This document shows positions 26,467 to 36,601 of a DNA stretch of 64,000 nucleotides, in pieces. The notes beneath the pieces are model-generated. The model was given only the letters and a program-made list of their open reading frames with translations, did no database searches and was not told the DNA's origin. Every line of letters begins with the position of its first letter. The stretch's first letter is position 1. Source of the stretch: CAYNRA01 sp964399465. GTDB taxonomy: Bacteria > Bacteroidota > Bacteroidia > Cytophagales > Spirosomataceae. Location: NCBI GenBank assembly GCA_964399465.1, contig CAYNRA010000002.1, forward strand, positions 21,837-85,836, read 5' to 3'. The position numbers were made by a program, and so were the translations under genes.

Positions 26467-29400
26467 ATGATGAAAATAAAAATACACATACTAGCACTAG
26501 TAGCAAGTCTAGGGATACTACAACACTGTACACCCAAAGAAGAAACACTTTTTGAAAAACTTGAAGCCAATGCCACAGGGATTGACTTCGTAAATGTTGT
26601 TCAGAATACAGAAGATTTCAATATTTTCAATTACCGCAATTTCTACAATGGAGGTGGTGTAGCCGTCGGAGATATTAACAACGACGGGCTGCCCGATATT
26701 TATTTCACCGCAAACATGGGAGAAAATAAGTTATATCTAAACAAAGGAAACATGACTTTTGAAGATATTACGGACAAAGCAGGCGTAGCAGAAGCACTCA
26801 AATGGAGTACTGGAGTTGTTATGGTGGATATCAATCATGACAATCTCCTTGATATTTATGTCTGCAATGCTGGATACCAAATAAACAAAGGGCAAGAAAA
26901 CGCGCTCTTTATCAATAACGGAGACTTGACTTTTACCAATAAAGCAGCTGAATACGGACTTGACGACAATGGCTACTCAACCCATGCCGCCTTTTTTGAT
27001 TATGACCTCGATGGAGACCTCGACATGTACTCCCTCAACAATAGTTTTATCCCCGTAAATACGCTTAATTATGCCAATAATAGGGATTTGCGTGCCGAAG
27101 ACTGGCCCGTCAAAGACTTTTTGAAAGGAGGCGGGGATAAATTGTTTCGCAACGATAACGGTAAATTCGTAGATGTAAGCAAAGAAACAGGAATCTACGG
27201 AAGCTTAATCGGATTTGGCTTGGGCGTGACTGTCGGCGACGTAAACAATGATAATTACCCGGACATCTATATTTCAAATGACTTTTTTGAACGTGACTAT
27301 CTATACATAAATCAAAAAAATGGCACATTCAAAGAGGATTTAGAAAGTAGAATGACCCATACTAGCTTCTCCTCTATGGGTGCTGATATGGCAGATATAA
27401 ACAACGACGGGCATCCTGAAATCTTTGTAACAGATATGCTCGCACGCGACGAAGAACGCCTAAAAACAACTACTTCTTTTGATAATCATTACGTCTATGA
27501 ATTAAAAAGAGAAAAAGGCTTCTATCACCAACTCATGCAAAATACGCTGCAACTCAATAACCAAGACGGAACATTTACGGATGTTGCGTATCTTGGAAAT
27601 GTGGCAGCCTCCGACTGGAGCTGGGGCGCTTTGCTTTTTGATGCCGATAATGATAAAAATACCGACATTTTTGTCTGTAACGGCATTTATCACGATGTCA
27701 TTGACCAGGATTTTATAGACTTTTTTGCTAATGATGTCAATCAAAAAATGGTTTTATCCGGGGAAAAAGCAAAATTCGATAATATCATCAATAACATGCC
27801 TTCCCGGCCAATCGCCAATTTATTCTTTAAAAATAAAGGACAATTGTCTTTCGATGAGGTAGGTAAGGAAATGGGATTAGACGATGAGACGTTCTCCAAT
27901 GGAGCAGCTTACGCGGATTTGGATAACGACGGAGACTTAGATCTCGTTGTGAACAATCTCAACCAACCTTGTGGCATTTATAAAAACAAAGCCAACGAAA
28001 AAAAAGAACGAAACAAATACCTTAAAATTCAACTCAAAGGTGATTCCACAAATACCTTTGCCATCGGAGCCAAAGTGCATGTTTTTATCGGAAATGAAAT
28101 TCTTTCCAAACAATTACACCCAGCACGTGGGTTTCAGTCAAGTACAGAATATCCCATGACTTTTGGCGTTGGTCAAGCAGAAAAAGTGGATTCTATCCAA
28201 ATTGTTTGGCCGAATCGTCAATATACAACCTACAGAAATATCCAAACGGATTCTACATACAGCTGGAAGCAACATGCCGGTCCCATCTATCCCGAATCCA
28301 TCAACTTGGTTACTTCTTTATTCCAAACTTCGACTCTTGAACTCCCCAAACACCAGGAGAATGAGCACATAGATTATTACAATGAGAAAAATATTCCGAT
28401 TATGCTCTCCAAAGAAGGCCCTAAAGTGGCTGTTGGCGATATAAATAACGACGGAAAACACGATTTGTACGTCTGTGGTGCCGCAGGTCAAGCCGGACAA
28501 TTGCTCATACAACAAGCTAACGGGACATTTCTACCAACCAACGAACGTCTTTTTGGCGTTTATACAGATTTTGAAGATACAGCCGCCTTGTTCTTTGACA
28601 TGGATAAAGACGGAGACCTTGACCTATACGTCGGTTCGGGCGGAAATACAGCACCAACCAATGACCGCCTCCTGAATGACAGACTTTACGAAAATGATGG
28701 AAAAGGGAATTTCACCGCCGTTAGTAGAAAACTTCCCCCCAATGGGTATAATACCTCTGTTGTTCGTGCCGCAGACTTTGACCAAGACGGAGACCTCGAT
28801 TTGTTCGTCGGAAGTAGAAATACCTCCATGCAATACGGTGTAACCCCAGAAAGCTACTTGTTTGTCAATGATGGCAAAGGGAATTTTACCAATAAAACTG
28901 AACAAATTGCGCCAGATTTACAACGAATCGGGATGGTACGCGATGCGCAATGGACACAATTAGTCAGTGATAAAAAACCAGAATTAGTTGTTGTCGGTGA
29001 TTGGATGGCTCCTCAAATTTTTACATTTGATGGAAAAAAATTAAATCCAACATCTAGCGAACTCGCAGAAATGTACGGCTTTTGGGGTAGTGTACTGGCA
29101 GAAGATATAAACCAAGATGGTTTCACAGATTTAATTCTTGGAAATATAGGTGAAAATTTTACGCTACGTACCGACCAAGAAAATCCACTGAAAATTTGGG
29201 TTGCCGATTTTGATGGAAACTCCATCGTCGATAAGGTAATAACCAAGTCTATTCAAGGGGAAGATGTTCCTGTCTTTCTCAAACGTGAAATGATGGAGCA
29301 ATTTCCTTTCTTAAAAACCCAAAATTTAAAACATAGCGAATACGCCAAACGTACCATCCAAGACTTATTCAAAAGTTCTATTTTGGATAAAGCTGAACAA

Positions 29401-29790
29401 AGAAAAGTTAACTTTTTAGCCTCTGGAATTGCCTATAACCAAGGAAATGGTACTTTCAAGTTTGAAAAACTACCCATTCAAGCGCAGTTTTCATGTATGA
29501 ATGCCATTCAGGTTTTAGATATCAATGGCGATGCGAAAAAAGACCTTGTCTATGGCGGGAATTACACGCATTTTATCCCGCAATTTGGGCGACTTGATGG
29601 CAACCGGGGCGGTGCATTTATTCAGGATAAACAAAATAAATGGACGTGGCTTTCTCCCCAAAAATCGGGGATTCAATGGACAGGAGAAATTAGAGATATT
29701 CAAAAAATCACTATTGGGACAACCCCTACTCTCCTATTTGTGCGCAATAACGATACGCCGATTTCCTTTATCCCAACGATAAAAAAATGA
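26467..29790 (+). CDS. Giant VCBS/FG-GAP repeat lipoprotein with UnbV-like domain (copy 1)
   Basis: The 1107-residue protein begins with a lipoprotein signal (GILQHC). It contains at least eleven Ca2+-binding loops of the form DxNxDGxxD: for example DINNDGLPDI, DYDLDGDLDM, DLDNDGDLDL, DMDKDGDLDL and DFDQDGDLDL. These make FG-GAP/VCBS beta-propeller blades. A central ASPIC/UnbV-type segment (AIGAKVHVF...HPARGFQSSTEYPMTFGVGQ...IQIVWPN) separates two propeller regions. Such proteins are frequently found beside SusCD pairs in Bacteroidota and are thought to act as surface binding proteins; no activity is established. Its stop overlaps the start of copy 2 by four bases. Confidence 0.9.
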   Translation: MMKIKIHILALVASLGILQHCTPKEETLFEKLEANATGIDFVNVVQNTEDFNIFNYRNFYNGGGVAVGDINNDGLPDIYFTANMGENKLYLNKGNMTFEDITDKAGVAEALKWSTGVVMVDINHDNLLDIYVCNAGYQINKGQENALFINNGDLTFTNKAAEYGLDDNGYSTHAAFFDYDLDGDLDMYSLNNSFIPVNTLNYANNRDLRAEDWPVKDFLKGGGDKLFRNDNGKFVDVSKETGIYGSLIGFGLGVTVGDVNNDNYPDIYISNDFFERDYLYINQKNGTFKEDLESRMTHTSFSSMGADMADINNDGHPEIFVTDMLARDEERLKTTTSFDNHYVYELKREKGFYHQLMQNTLQLNNQDGTFTDVAYLGNVAASDWSWGALLFDADNDKNTDIFVCNGIYHDVIDQDFIDFFANDVNQKMVLSGEKAKFDNIINNMPSRPIANLFFKNKGQLSFDEVGKEMGLDDETFSNGAAYADLDNDGDLDLVVNNLNQPCGIYKNKANEKKERNKYLKIQLKGDSTNTFAIGAKVHVFIGNEILSKQLHPARGFQSSTEYPMTFGVGQAEKVDSIQIVWPNRQYTTYRNIQTDSTYSWKQHAGPIYPESINLVTSLFQTSTLELPKHQENEHIDYYNEKNIPIMLSKEGPKVAVGDINNDGKHDLYVCGAAGQAGQLLIQQANGTFLPTNERLFGVYTDFEDTAALFFDMDKDGDLDLYVGSGGNTAPTNDRLLNDRLYENDGKGNFTAVSRKLPPNGYNTSVVRAADFDQDGDLDLFVGSRNTSMQYGVTPESYLFVNDGKGNFTNKTEQIAPDLQRIGMVRDAQWTQLVSDKKPELVVVGDWMAPQIFTFDGKKLNPTSSELAEMYGFWGSVLAEDINQDGFTDLILGNIGENFTLRTDQENPLKIWVADFDGNSIVDKVITKSIQGEDVPVFLKREMMEQFPFLKTQNLKHSEYAKRTIQDLFKSSILDKAEQRKVNFLASGIAYNQGNGTFKFEKLPIQAQFSCMNAIQVLDINGDAKKDLVYGGNYTHFIPQFGRLDGNRGGAFIQDKQNKWTWLSPQKSGIQWTGEIRDIQKITIGTTPTLLFVRNNDTPISFIPTIKK

Positions 29791-32700
29791 AACACATAAC
29801 AAAATATCTTTACTTATCACTCTTTGTCTGGACTCTCGTTTCCTGCCATCAAAGTAAGGAAGATAAAATGATTTTTAAAGTTCTAAACGAAGATAGAACA
29901 GGCGTTGATTTTGTCAATACCGTTACCCCAACCAAAGACCTCAATATTTTTTCGTACATGTATTTCTACAATGGCGGAGGAACGGCAGCAGGTGACTTGA
30001 ACAAAGATGGATTCATTGACCTCATTTTTACCGCAAATTTGGGCGAAAACAAAATTTATCTCAATAAAGGTGACTTAAAATTTGAAGACATCACGCAAAA
30101 ATCAAACTTTACATCGGATACCGGTTGGTCAAACGGCATTTCTTTGGTGGATATTAACCAAGACGGACTTCTGGATATTTACGTCAGCCAAGTAGGAAAT
30201 TATCTTTCGCTAAAAGGGCATAATTTACTTTTCGTATGCAAGAAAATCGAAAATTCAATTCCTATTTATGAAGAAAAGTCCAGTGAGTACGGGCTGGATC
30301 TCGTTGGGTTCGGTACACAAGCCGTTTTCTTTGACGCAGATTTAGATGGAGATTTGGATTTTTTCCAATTAAACCATTCGGTACATGCCAACAAAACATT
30401 TGGTAAAAGAGACGATTTTTTAGATACATTCCATCCACTTGCCGGTGATCGCTTTTTTGAAAATGTAGAAGGTAAATATCTGGAAAAAACGAAAGAATCA
30501 GGGATTCACAGCTCTGCGTTGGGTTACGGGCTTGGTGTTGGTATTGGTGATGTAAACTTTGACGGATACCCAGATTTGTATATTGGCAATGATTTTCATG
30601 AAAATGACTATCTGTACATCAATCAAAAAAACAAACGCTTCAAAGATGAAATAGGAACACGCATCAAACATACAAGCCGATTTTCGATGGGAATTGATGT
30701 GGCGGACATCAATAATGACGCTCTACCTGAAATTATCTCATTGGATATGCTTCCTTATGACCCCAATATTCTAAAAAGATCAGAGGGCGAAGACGCATAC
30801 TACAATTTTAAATTTAAACTTCAAATGGGCTATAATGTCCAATTTGCACGGAATAATTTGCAGTTGAACCAAGGAGATGGCTATTTTAGCGAAGTAGGTT
30901 TATTTGCTGGCATTCATGCAACAGATTGGTCTTGGTCATCACTTTTTTTAGACTTTGACAATGATGGTTTGAAAGACTTATTCATCTCGAATGGGATAAA
31001 TAAACGCATGAACGACATTGATTACATCAATTACGTATCCAACGACGATATTCAAAAAAGAATCAATGACAAAACATTTGATGAATCGGATATTTCTCTC
31101 GTTGATTTATTGCCCGAAGTAAAAATCCCGAATAAGTTTTTCAGTAATAAAGGAGACGTATCTTTTGAGGAAAGTACAGAAAATGTAGAAAATCAAGTTT
31201 CATCCTATTCCAATGGGGCTATTTTTGCTGATTTGGACAAAGATGGCGACCTCGATATTGTCACCAATAATATAAATGCGCCTGCATTTATCTACGAAAA
31301 TACGACGCAAAAAAATACCAATAAATACCTCCAAATTTCATTGGTTGGCAGTGACAAAAATCGTCAAGCAATTGGGGCAAAGGTTATTGTTTGCCAAGCG
31401 AATAGTTTGCAGTTACAAGAAAAATTCCCTGTCAGAGGTTTCCAATCCTCCAGCGAGACACCTCTCCATTTTGGTTTGGGGAAATCGCAAAAAATAGATT
31501 CATTGTTGATTATTTGGCCGGATAATTCGTACGAAAAAATCATTCCGGATAGTTCGTCCAATCAACTTACGCTTACCTATAAAAAGGGGCTTCCACCGTT
31601 CGATTATACCAATTGGAAAAAGAAATCTTTACACCAAATACCCGCACAAGATATTACTGAACAAGTAGGGCTTTTGGTGAAGCATGAAGAAAATAAGTTC
31701 AATGAATTTGACCGTGAGGCGCTTATTCCGTCGATGCTGTCAACAGTCGGACCTGTTTTTGCGGTGGCGGATATCAACGGAGATGGTCTTGAAGACATCT
31801 TTATGGGAAGTTCGAAATGGCAAAAATCACGTTTATTCGCACAAACCCAACAAGGAAAGTTTCAGGAAATTCCTTCGCCTAGCTTAGCTGCGGATAGTAC
31901 ATTCGAAGATACGCATGCCTTGTGGCTGGATATTAACGGCGATAAAACCCTCGACCTGATTGTCGCGAGCGGTGGCAACGAATATTACGGAAAGACAGGT
32001 TGGCTCTCTCCTCGTGTTTATCTCAATAACGGAAAAGGGCAACTGACCAAAAAAGGAGACGCTTTTCAACAGATATTCTTAACGGCATCTGTCATTGTTC
32101 CATGGGATGCAGATAATGACGGTCAGCCCGAGTTATTCGTTGGAGCACGTGGAGAAGCCTTTGCGTATGGCGAAATTCCAACCTCTTATTTACTCAAAAA
32201 CGATGGAACGGGCCGTTTCCGTGATGTTACGCTACAACTTGCGCCAGAATTACAGAAAATAGGTCATGTAAAAGATGCGAAAGTCGTCAAGTTAAACAAA
32301 AATAATCCTGCATCTCTCCTTCTCGCCTTGGAATGGGATGGGATTGTATCTTTTGAACCAACAAAAAATAAGAAAGAGATAAAGAAAAATTATCTGACGG
32401 AACGCAAGGGTTGGTGGAATTTCATCTACGCCACAGATCTCAATCAAGACGGAAACATTGACTTATTACTCGGTAATCTCGGAAAAAACAGCCGTCTAAA
32501 AGCTTCCCAAGACAAGCCAATTCGCATGTATGTCGATGATTATGATGAGAATGGACGGATTGAACAAATTTTAACCTATCATTTGCAAGATAGAGAAATC
32601 CTTTTTGCAGATAAACGGGAGATTGAAAAACAATTACCCTACGTGAAAAAAGCATTTACCTACGCCAAGGATTTTTCAGAAGCTGATTTTAAGTCAATAT

Positions 32701-33089
32701 TGGGTGATGGAAAAATAGATAATGCGACGCTATTCTCGGCGGATTTCTTAGAAAATGCGTGGTTAAATAACGATGGAAAGGGTTCGTTCCAATTGGAAGC
32801 GCTACCAGCAGAATGGCAGCATACGTCTTTTCATGCAGCAGCACAAATCAAGGCAAACCAGTGGCTGATGGGTGGTAATTTCTATGATTGTAATATCCAG
32901 ATGGGGCTCTACGATGCAGACTATGGAAGTGTTCTTCAAATTGATAAAAATAAAAAAATGACCAAAAATCGAATCGGTCAATTGCAAATACAAGGACAAA
33001 TACGCGGCATATACCCGATAACTATCCAAGGAAAAAAATCCTTTATTCTAGCTAAAAATAACGATTTCGTACAAGTTTTGACTTTTTAA
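29787..33089 (+). CDS. Giant VCBS/FG-GAP repeat lipoprotein with UnbV-like domain (copy 2)
   Basis: The 1100-residue protein is a paralogue of its upstream neighbour with the same architecture. It has a lipobox (TLVSC), a shared N-terminal sequence (GVDFVNT, NIFSYMYFYNGGG), paired propellers and a central UnbV-type segment (AIGAKVIVC...PVRGFQSSSETPLHFGLGK). Ca2+ loops include DLNKDGFIDL, DINQDGLLDI, DADLDGDLDF, DLDKDGDLDI and DADNDGQPEL. The ATGA overlap with copy 1 predicts translational coupling and roughly equal production. The two probably arose by tandem duplication and diverged substantially. Confidence 0.9.
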   Translation: MKHITKYLYLSLFVWTLVSCHQSKEDKMIFKVLNEDRTGVDFVNTVTPTKDLNIFSYMYFYNGGGTAAGDLNKDGFIDLIFTANLGENKIYLNKGDLKFEDITQKSNFTSDTGWSNGISLVDINQDGLLDIYVSQVGNYLSLKGHNLLFVCKKIENSIPIYEEKSSEYGLDLVGFGTQAVFFDADLDGDLDFFQLNHSVHANKTFGKRDDFLDTFHPLAGDRFFENVEGKYLEKTKESGIHSSALGYGLGVGIGDVNFDGYPDLYIGNDFHENDYLYINQKNKRFKDEIGTRIKHTSRFSMGIDVADINNDALPEIISLDMLPYDPNILKRSEGEDAYYNFKFKLQMGYNVQFARNNLQLNQGDGYFSEVGLFAGIHATDWSWSSLFLDFDNDGLKDLFISNGINKRMNDIDYINYVSNDDIQKRINDKTFDESDISLVDLLPEVKIPNKFFSNKGDVSFEESTENVENQVSSYSNGAIFADLDKDGDLDIVTNNINAPAFIYENTTQKNTNKYLQISLVGSDKNRQAIGAKVIVCQANSLQLQEKFPVRGFQSSSETPLHFGLGKSQKIDSLLIIWPDNSYEKIIPDSSSNQLTLTYKKGLPPFDYTNWKKKSLHQIPAQDITEQVGLLVKHEENKFNEFDREALIPSMLSTVGPVFAVADINGDGLEDIFMGSSKWQKSRLFAQTQQGKFQEIPSPSLAADSTFEDTHALWLDINGDKTLDLIVASGGNEYYGKTGWLSPRVYLNNGKGQLTKKGDAFQQIFLTASVIVPWDADNDGQPELFVGARGEAFAYGEIPTSYLLKNDGTGRFRDVTLQLAPELQKIGHVKDAKVVKLNKNNPASLLLALEWDGIVSFEPTKNKKEIKKNYLTERKGWWNFIYATDLNQDGNIDLLLGNLGKNSRLKASQDKPIRMYVDDYDENGRIEQILTYHLQDREILFADKREIEKQLPYVKKAFTYAKDFSEADFKSILGDGKIDNATLFSADFLENAWLNNDGKGSFQLEALPAEWQHTSFHAAAQIKANQWLMGGNFYDCNIQMGLYDADYGSVLQIDKNKKMTKNRIGQLQIQGQIRGIYPITIQGKKSFILAKNNDFVQVLTF

Positions 33090-33095
33090 TTGAAG

Positions 33096-33138
33096 AATCC
33101 CTCCTATCTTAGTTTACAGTGAAAGGAGGGATTTTTTT
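33096..33138. terminator. Terminator between VCBS copy 2 and cysS
   Basis: Arms 33096-33105 and 33124-33133 pair perfectly over 10 bp and are followed by a run of T. It lies between convergent genes. Confidence 0.85.
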
Positions 33139-33146
33139 TATTTCTC

Positions 33147-34637
33147 TTATTCTTCCCAAGCCCAATCAATTCGGTGCTTTAAGTCTTTGATAACCATGCC
33201 ATTATCTTTAAAATAAGCACGAATCTGATCTACTTTATCGTATTGCTGCGCTGATTTATATTCTTTGTAAAGCTCCAACATTCCAGCTAGAACGGACGCA
33301 TCACTGTCATTTTTCTCTTCTTTCAATCCTAAAATATCCTCGATAAAAACGGAGAACAAACGAACCAATTCTGAGAAGGTTTCTTCACCAAGTGCAGCAG
33401 GTTTTAATTGATTCATGTAAACCATGTTGATGTATTTCAACAAGGTAAACAATTGTGCAATCGCCACTGCCGTATTCAAATCATCGTTCATTGCCTCATA
33501 AAAAGTCTGAATAGCTTTTTCAATATCTGCTTTTTTCTTCTCGTCGATTGCTACCTCATTATCTGGTTCAAAAACCAATGTTTTCGAGATACGAAGACCG
33601 TTTATCAAACGTCTAAATGCTTTCTGTGAACCTTTTAACGCCTCATTTGAAAAATCGAGCGTACTCCGGTATTGGGATTGCAACATGAAAAACCGGACGG
33701 TCATCGGGCTATATGCTTGCTCCAATAAAGGGTGACTACCTGCAAATAACTCGGACGGTAAAAAGCTATTTCCAAGCGACTTAGACATTTTCTGCCCATT
33801 CACGGTCAGCATATTGGAGTGCATCCAATACCGAACGGGCTCCACACCGGTCAAAGCTGTTCCTTGTGCAATTTCACATTCGTGGTGCGGGAATTTCAAA
33901 TCCATTCCTCCACCATGAATATCAAATTGTTTCCCTAAATACTTGGTACTCATGCACGTACATTCCAAGTGCCAACCCGGAAACCCTTTTCCCCAAGGGC
34001 TATTCCATTGCATGATATGTTCGGGTGCGGCACGTTTCCAGATGGCAAAATCCAATGGATTTCGCTTCTCCGCTTGCCCATCTAATTCCCGTGTTTCATT
34101 CAATAAATCTTCTAAAATCCTGCCCGATAATTTGCCGTATCCGTGACCTAGTTCATTGTACTTGTGAATATCAAAGTAAACGGAACCATTCGCCTCGTAC
34201 GCTAACCCTTTTTCTATCAAATCCTGAACGGCTTCTATTTGCTCTACCATGTGGCCTGTGGCAGTGGGCTCAATACTTGGTGGCAAAAAGTTAAATTGAT
34301 TCAATACATCGTGGAAATCATTCGTATAACGCTGTACAATTTCCATAGGCTCCAACTTCTCTAGTTTAGCCATTTTCCCGATTTTATCCTCGCCTTCATC
34401 TCCATCACCAACCAGATGCCCAACATCTGTGATATTCCGAACATACCGAACTTTGTAGCCGATATGCGTCATGTAACGGTATAAAACATCAAAAGTGAGA
34501 AAAGTCCGTACATTGCCTAGATGCACATAATTATAGACGGTTGGACCGCAAACATACATGCCTACATGGCCAGGAACAAGGGAAGTAAAAAGTTCTTTTT
34601 GACGCGTTAATGTATTGTAAATCCGTAAAGGTTGCAT
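33147..34637 (-). CDS. cysS: Cysteinyl-tRNA synthetase
   Basis: The 496-residue class I synthetase has the HIGH-equivalent HLGN in GPTVYNYVHLGNVRTFLTFD and KMSKS in GQKMSKSLGNS. Zinc ligands appear as CGPTVYN at the N-terminus, and as ECTCMSTK and PHHECEIAQ in the catalytic domain. The DALR anticodon-binding region follows. Length is slightly above the common 460-470. It charges tRNA-Cys in the cytosol and is monocistronic. Confidence 0.96.
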   Translation of the reverse strand: MQPLRIYNTLTRQKELFTSLVPGHVGMYVCGPTVYNYVHLGNVRTFLTFDVLYRYMTHIGYKVRYVRNITDVGHLVGDGDEGEDKIGKMAKLEKLEPMEIVQRYTNDFHDVLNQFNFLPPSIEPTATGHMVEQIEAVQDLIEKGLAYEANGSVYFDIHKYNELGHGYGKLSGRILEDLLNETRELDGQAEKRNPLDFAIWKRAAPEHIMQWNSPWGKGFPGWHLECTCMSTKYLGKQFDIHGGGMDLKFPHHECEIAQGTALTGVEPVRYWMHSNMLTVNGQKMSKSLGNSFLPSELFAGSHPLLEQAYSPMTVRFFMLQSQYRSTLDFSNEALKGSQKAFRRLINGLRISKTLVFEPDNEVAIDEKKKADIEKAIQTFYEAMNDDLNTAVAIAQLFTLLKYINMVYMNQLKPAALGEETFSELVRLFSVFIEDILGLKEEKNDSDASVLAGMLELYKEYKSAQQYDKVDQIRAYFKDNGMVIKDLKHRIDWAWEE

Positions 34638-34741
34638 GAACTTGCTAATTATTTGAACAAAAATAGGTCATTCTTATCAAAACCGAAGAAGTTAAAGCAA
34701 AGTTTCTTCAGTTCAAAACAGATGGAAAGCATCGACAAGAT

Positions 34742-34772
34742 TTGTTTCCCCCATCCAAAACAACGAACTTTG
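34742..34772 (+). promoter_or_regulatory. Possible promoter of the YghO-like gene
   Basis: TTG at 34742-34744 and GAACTTTG at 34765-34772 (7/8 match to TAnnTTTG) are 20 bp apart, about 35 bp before the start codon. Confidence 0.4.
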
Positions 34773-34807
34773 GCTCAATTATCCTCACATATAATGCAGT
34801 ATAACAA

Positions 34808-35992
34808 ATGAAAATCGTATCGATAGGACAAAATAAAAAGCTCATTCAAGCCTTTCACGACTTTGCTGTTTCTGTTTACAAAGGCAATCCCTATTGGATT
34901 CAACCGATTCGCGCAGACATCGATAAGTTATTCGATGAGTCAAAAAATGTCCTTTTTAAAGAAGGCGCAGAAGCAACGCGTGTTTTAGCCTACAACGAAG
35001 CAGGTGAAATCGTAGCACGTGTTGCCGTATTCATTAATCCACGCACGGCTAAAAACAATGATCAACCTACAGGGGGCATAGGTTTTTTTGAATGTATCAA
35101 TGATAAAGAGGTTGCCTTTCAGGTATTCGATTATGCTAAAAATTGGCTTCAAGAAAGAGGAATGGAAGCCATGGATGGACCCATCAATTTTGGTGAAAGA
35201 GACAATTGGTGGGGACTTCTCGTTGACCCATTTGACCTCCAGCCATCTTGGGGAATGCCCTATCACCAACCATACTACCGTACATTTTTTGAAGAATACG
35301 GCTTTCAAAATTATTTCGAACAATATACTTTCTGGCTGCCAATCCCGGAGGTTGAGGCGAAAAAATACGTTCGTCCAGCTCTTTTCGAGCGCGCCAATCG
35401 AATTTATGATGCGCCGGGCTATCATTTTGAGCACGTCGATAAGAAGAACCTAGATAAATACGCGCACGATTTCCGTGTCATTTATAATAAAGCATGGGCT
35501 AAAAACCTCTCGACAGGTGAAATGTCCGAAAACCGTGCAAAAGCCATCATGAAAATGTTCAAACCCATCATGGAACCGGAACTCATGTGGTTTGGCTATT
35601 ACGAAGGAGAGCCCATTGCCTTCTTCATCATGATTCCAGACTTGAACCAAATATTTAAGTACGTGAACGGGAAAATGGATTGGAAAGGCAAACTCATTTT
35701 CTTGTATCACCAATGGATGAAAACCAATAAAAAGGCGCGAGGCGTTATTTTTGGCGTTATTCCAGAATTTCAAGGCCGTGGTGTTGAATCTGCCATCGCA
35801 CTGGCTTTCTCTCAAGTTTGTTGGACACCCAATTACCAATACGAAGAGTTAGAACTCAACTGGATTGGCGATTTTAACCCAAAGATGCTCGCTATCGTCG
35901 GAATTCTTGGGGCAAAGAAATACAAAACATACATCAGTTATCGCTATCTGTTTGACCGTACAAAACCATTTACCCGCCACCCTCAACTCTGA
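34808..35992 (+). CDS. YghO / bacterial ceramide synthase-like GNAT-fold acyltransferase
   Basis: The 394-residue protein resembles the YghO-type family that includes bacterial ceramide synthase (bCerS). Conserved landmarks are the N-terminal FHDFAVSVYKGNPYWIQPIRADIDKLFD, the central GPINFGERDNWWGLLVDPFDLQPS with YHQPYYRTFFEEYGF, and the C-terminal GNAT-like part VIFGVIPEFQGRGVESAIALAF, where QGRGVE resembles an acyl-CoA pyrophosphate loop. No signal peptide or clear membrane helix is seen. Sphingolipids are common in Bacteroidota, so N-acylation of a long-chain base is an attractive role, but substrate assignment is inference from family resemblance recalled without a search. Confidence 0.65.
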   Translation: MKIVSIGQNKKLIQAFHDFAVSVYKGNPYWIQPIRADIDKLFDESKNVLFKEGAEATRVLAYNEAGEIVARVAVFINPRTAKNNDQPTGGIGFFECINDKEVAFQVFDYAKNWLQERGMEAMDGPINFGERDNWWGLLVDPFDLQPSWGMPYHQPYYRTFFEEYGFQNYFEQYTFWLPIPEVEAKKYVRPALFERANRIYDAPGYHFEHVDKKNLDKYAHDFRVIYNKAWAKNLSTGEMSENRAKAIMKMFKPIMEPELMWFGYYEGEPIAFFIMIPDLNQIFKYVNGKMDWKGKLIFLYHQWMKTNKKARGVIFGVIPEFQGRGVESAIALAFSQVCWTPNYQYEELELNWIGDFNPKMLAIVGILGAKKYKTYISYRYLFDRTKPFTRHPQL

Positions 35993-35997
35993 TTTAT

Positions 35998-36591
35998 ATG
36001 CACCGTTTATTCTTTGTATTTTTTGTCGGACTTACGCTCATCTCATCAAAAGTTTCAGCTAATGATTCCTTGTACGGATTTGCGATTACCCAGACTTATC
36101 CACAAGATTCTACCAAAAAAGATTCTGCGCAAAAGTCTGTACCGAAAACGTATCTTTTGGATAAAAAAACCTACAAAATGACGCTTCCTGCTACTTGGGA
36201 AATCGCCCCAAATTGTACGGAAGATTACTGCAATGTCTTTTCGCCTACGGACACGCTCGGTTTCATTGACCGCTTTGTAGAAAACATAAACATCTCCGTA
36301 CAGAAACTCCCTAAGCCTACTTATACAGTGGATCAATATGCCACGTTTTCTGTTGGATATTTACCCAAAGTCGTCAAAGAATTTGCTGTTGTGGAGCGTA
36401 AAAAGCTGAAAAGTAATCTTGTACGACTTACATACAAAGGCATTAAAGATAATTTTCAGCAAACGTGGAGACAGTATTATTACATCAAAAATCAAAAGGT
36501 TTTCATTGTTACGTTTGCCTGCGAGACCAGTAAATACAAATACTATCAGCCGTTTATCGAGAGCTATTTGAACAGCTTCACGCTTAAATAA
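35998..36591 (+). CDS. Hypothetical secreted protein
   Basis: The 197-residue protein begins 5 bp after the YghO-like gene. It has a signal peptide (cleavage near SKVSAN, residue 20). The mature domain (about 55-197, KMTLPATWEIAPNCTEDYCNVFSP to YQPFIESYLNSFTLK) has the alternating strand-helix look of PsbP/DUF1795-like proteins. These often end in a helix followed by a final strand, as here. No catalytic residues are seen. Probably periplasmic and co-transcribed with the gene upstream. Confidence 0.65.
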   Translation: MHRLFFVFFVGLTLISSKVSANDSLYGFAITQTYPQDSTKKDSAQKSVPKTYLLDKKTYKMTLPATWEIAPNCTEDYCNVFSPTDTLGFIDRFVENINISVQKLPKPTYTVDQYATFSVGYLPKVVKEFAVVERKKLKSNLVRLTYKGIKDNFQQTWRQYYYIKNQKVFIVTFACETSKYKYYQPFIESYLNSFTLK

Positions 36592-36601
36592 AATCGGTGT
36601 T

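Noticed and set aside
29787..33089. Treating the VCBS proteins as integrins or toxins
   Set aside because: FG-GAP/VCBS loops are shared by many unrelated surface proteins; only a general binding role can be supported.
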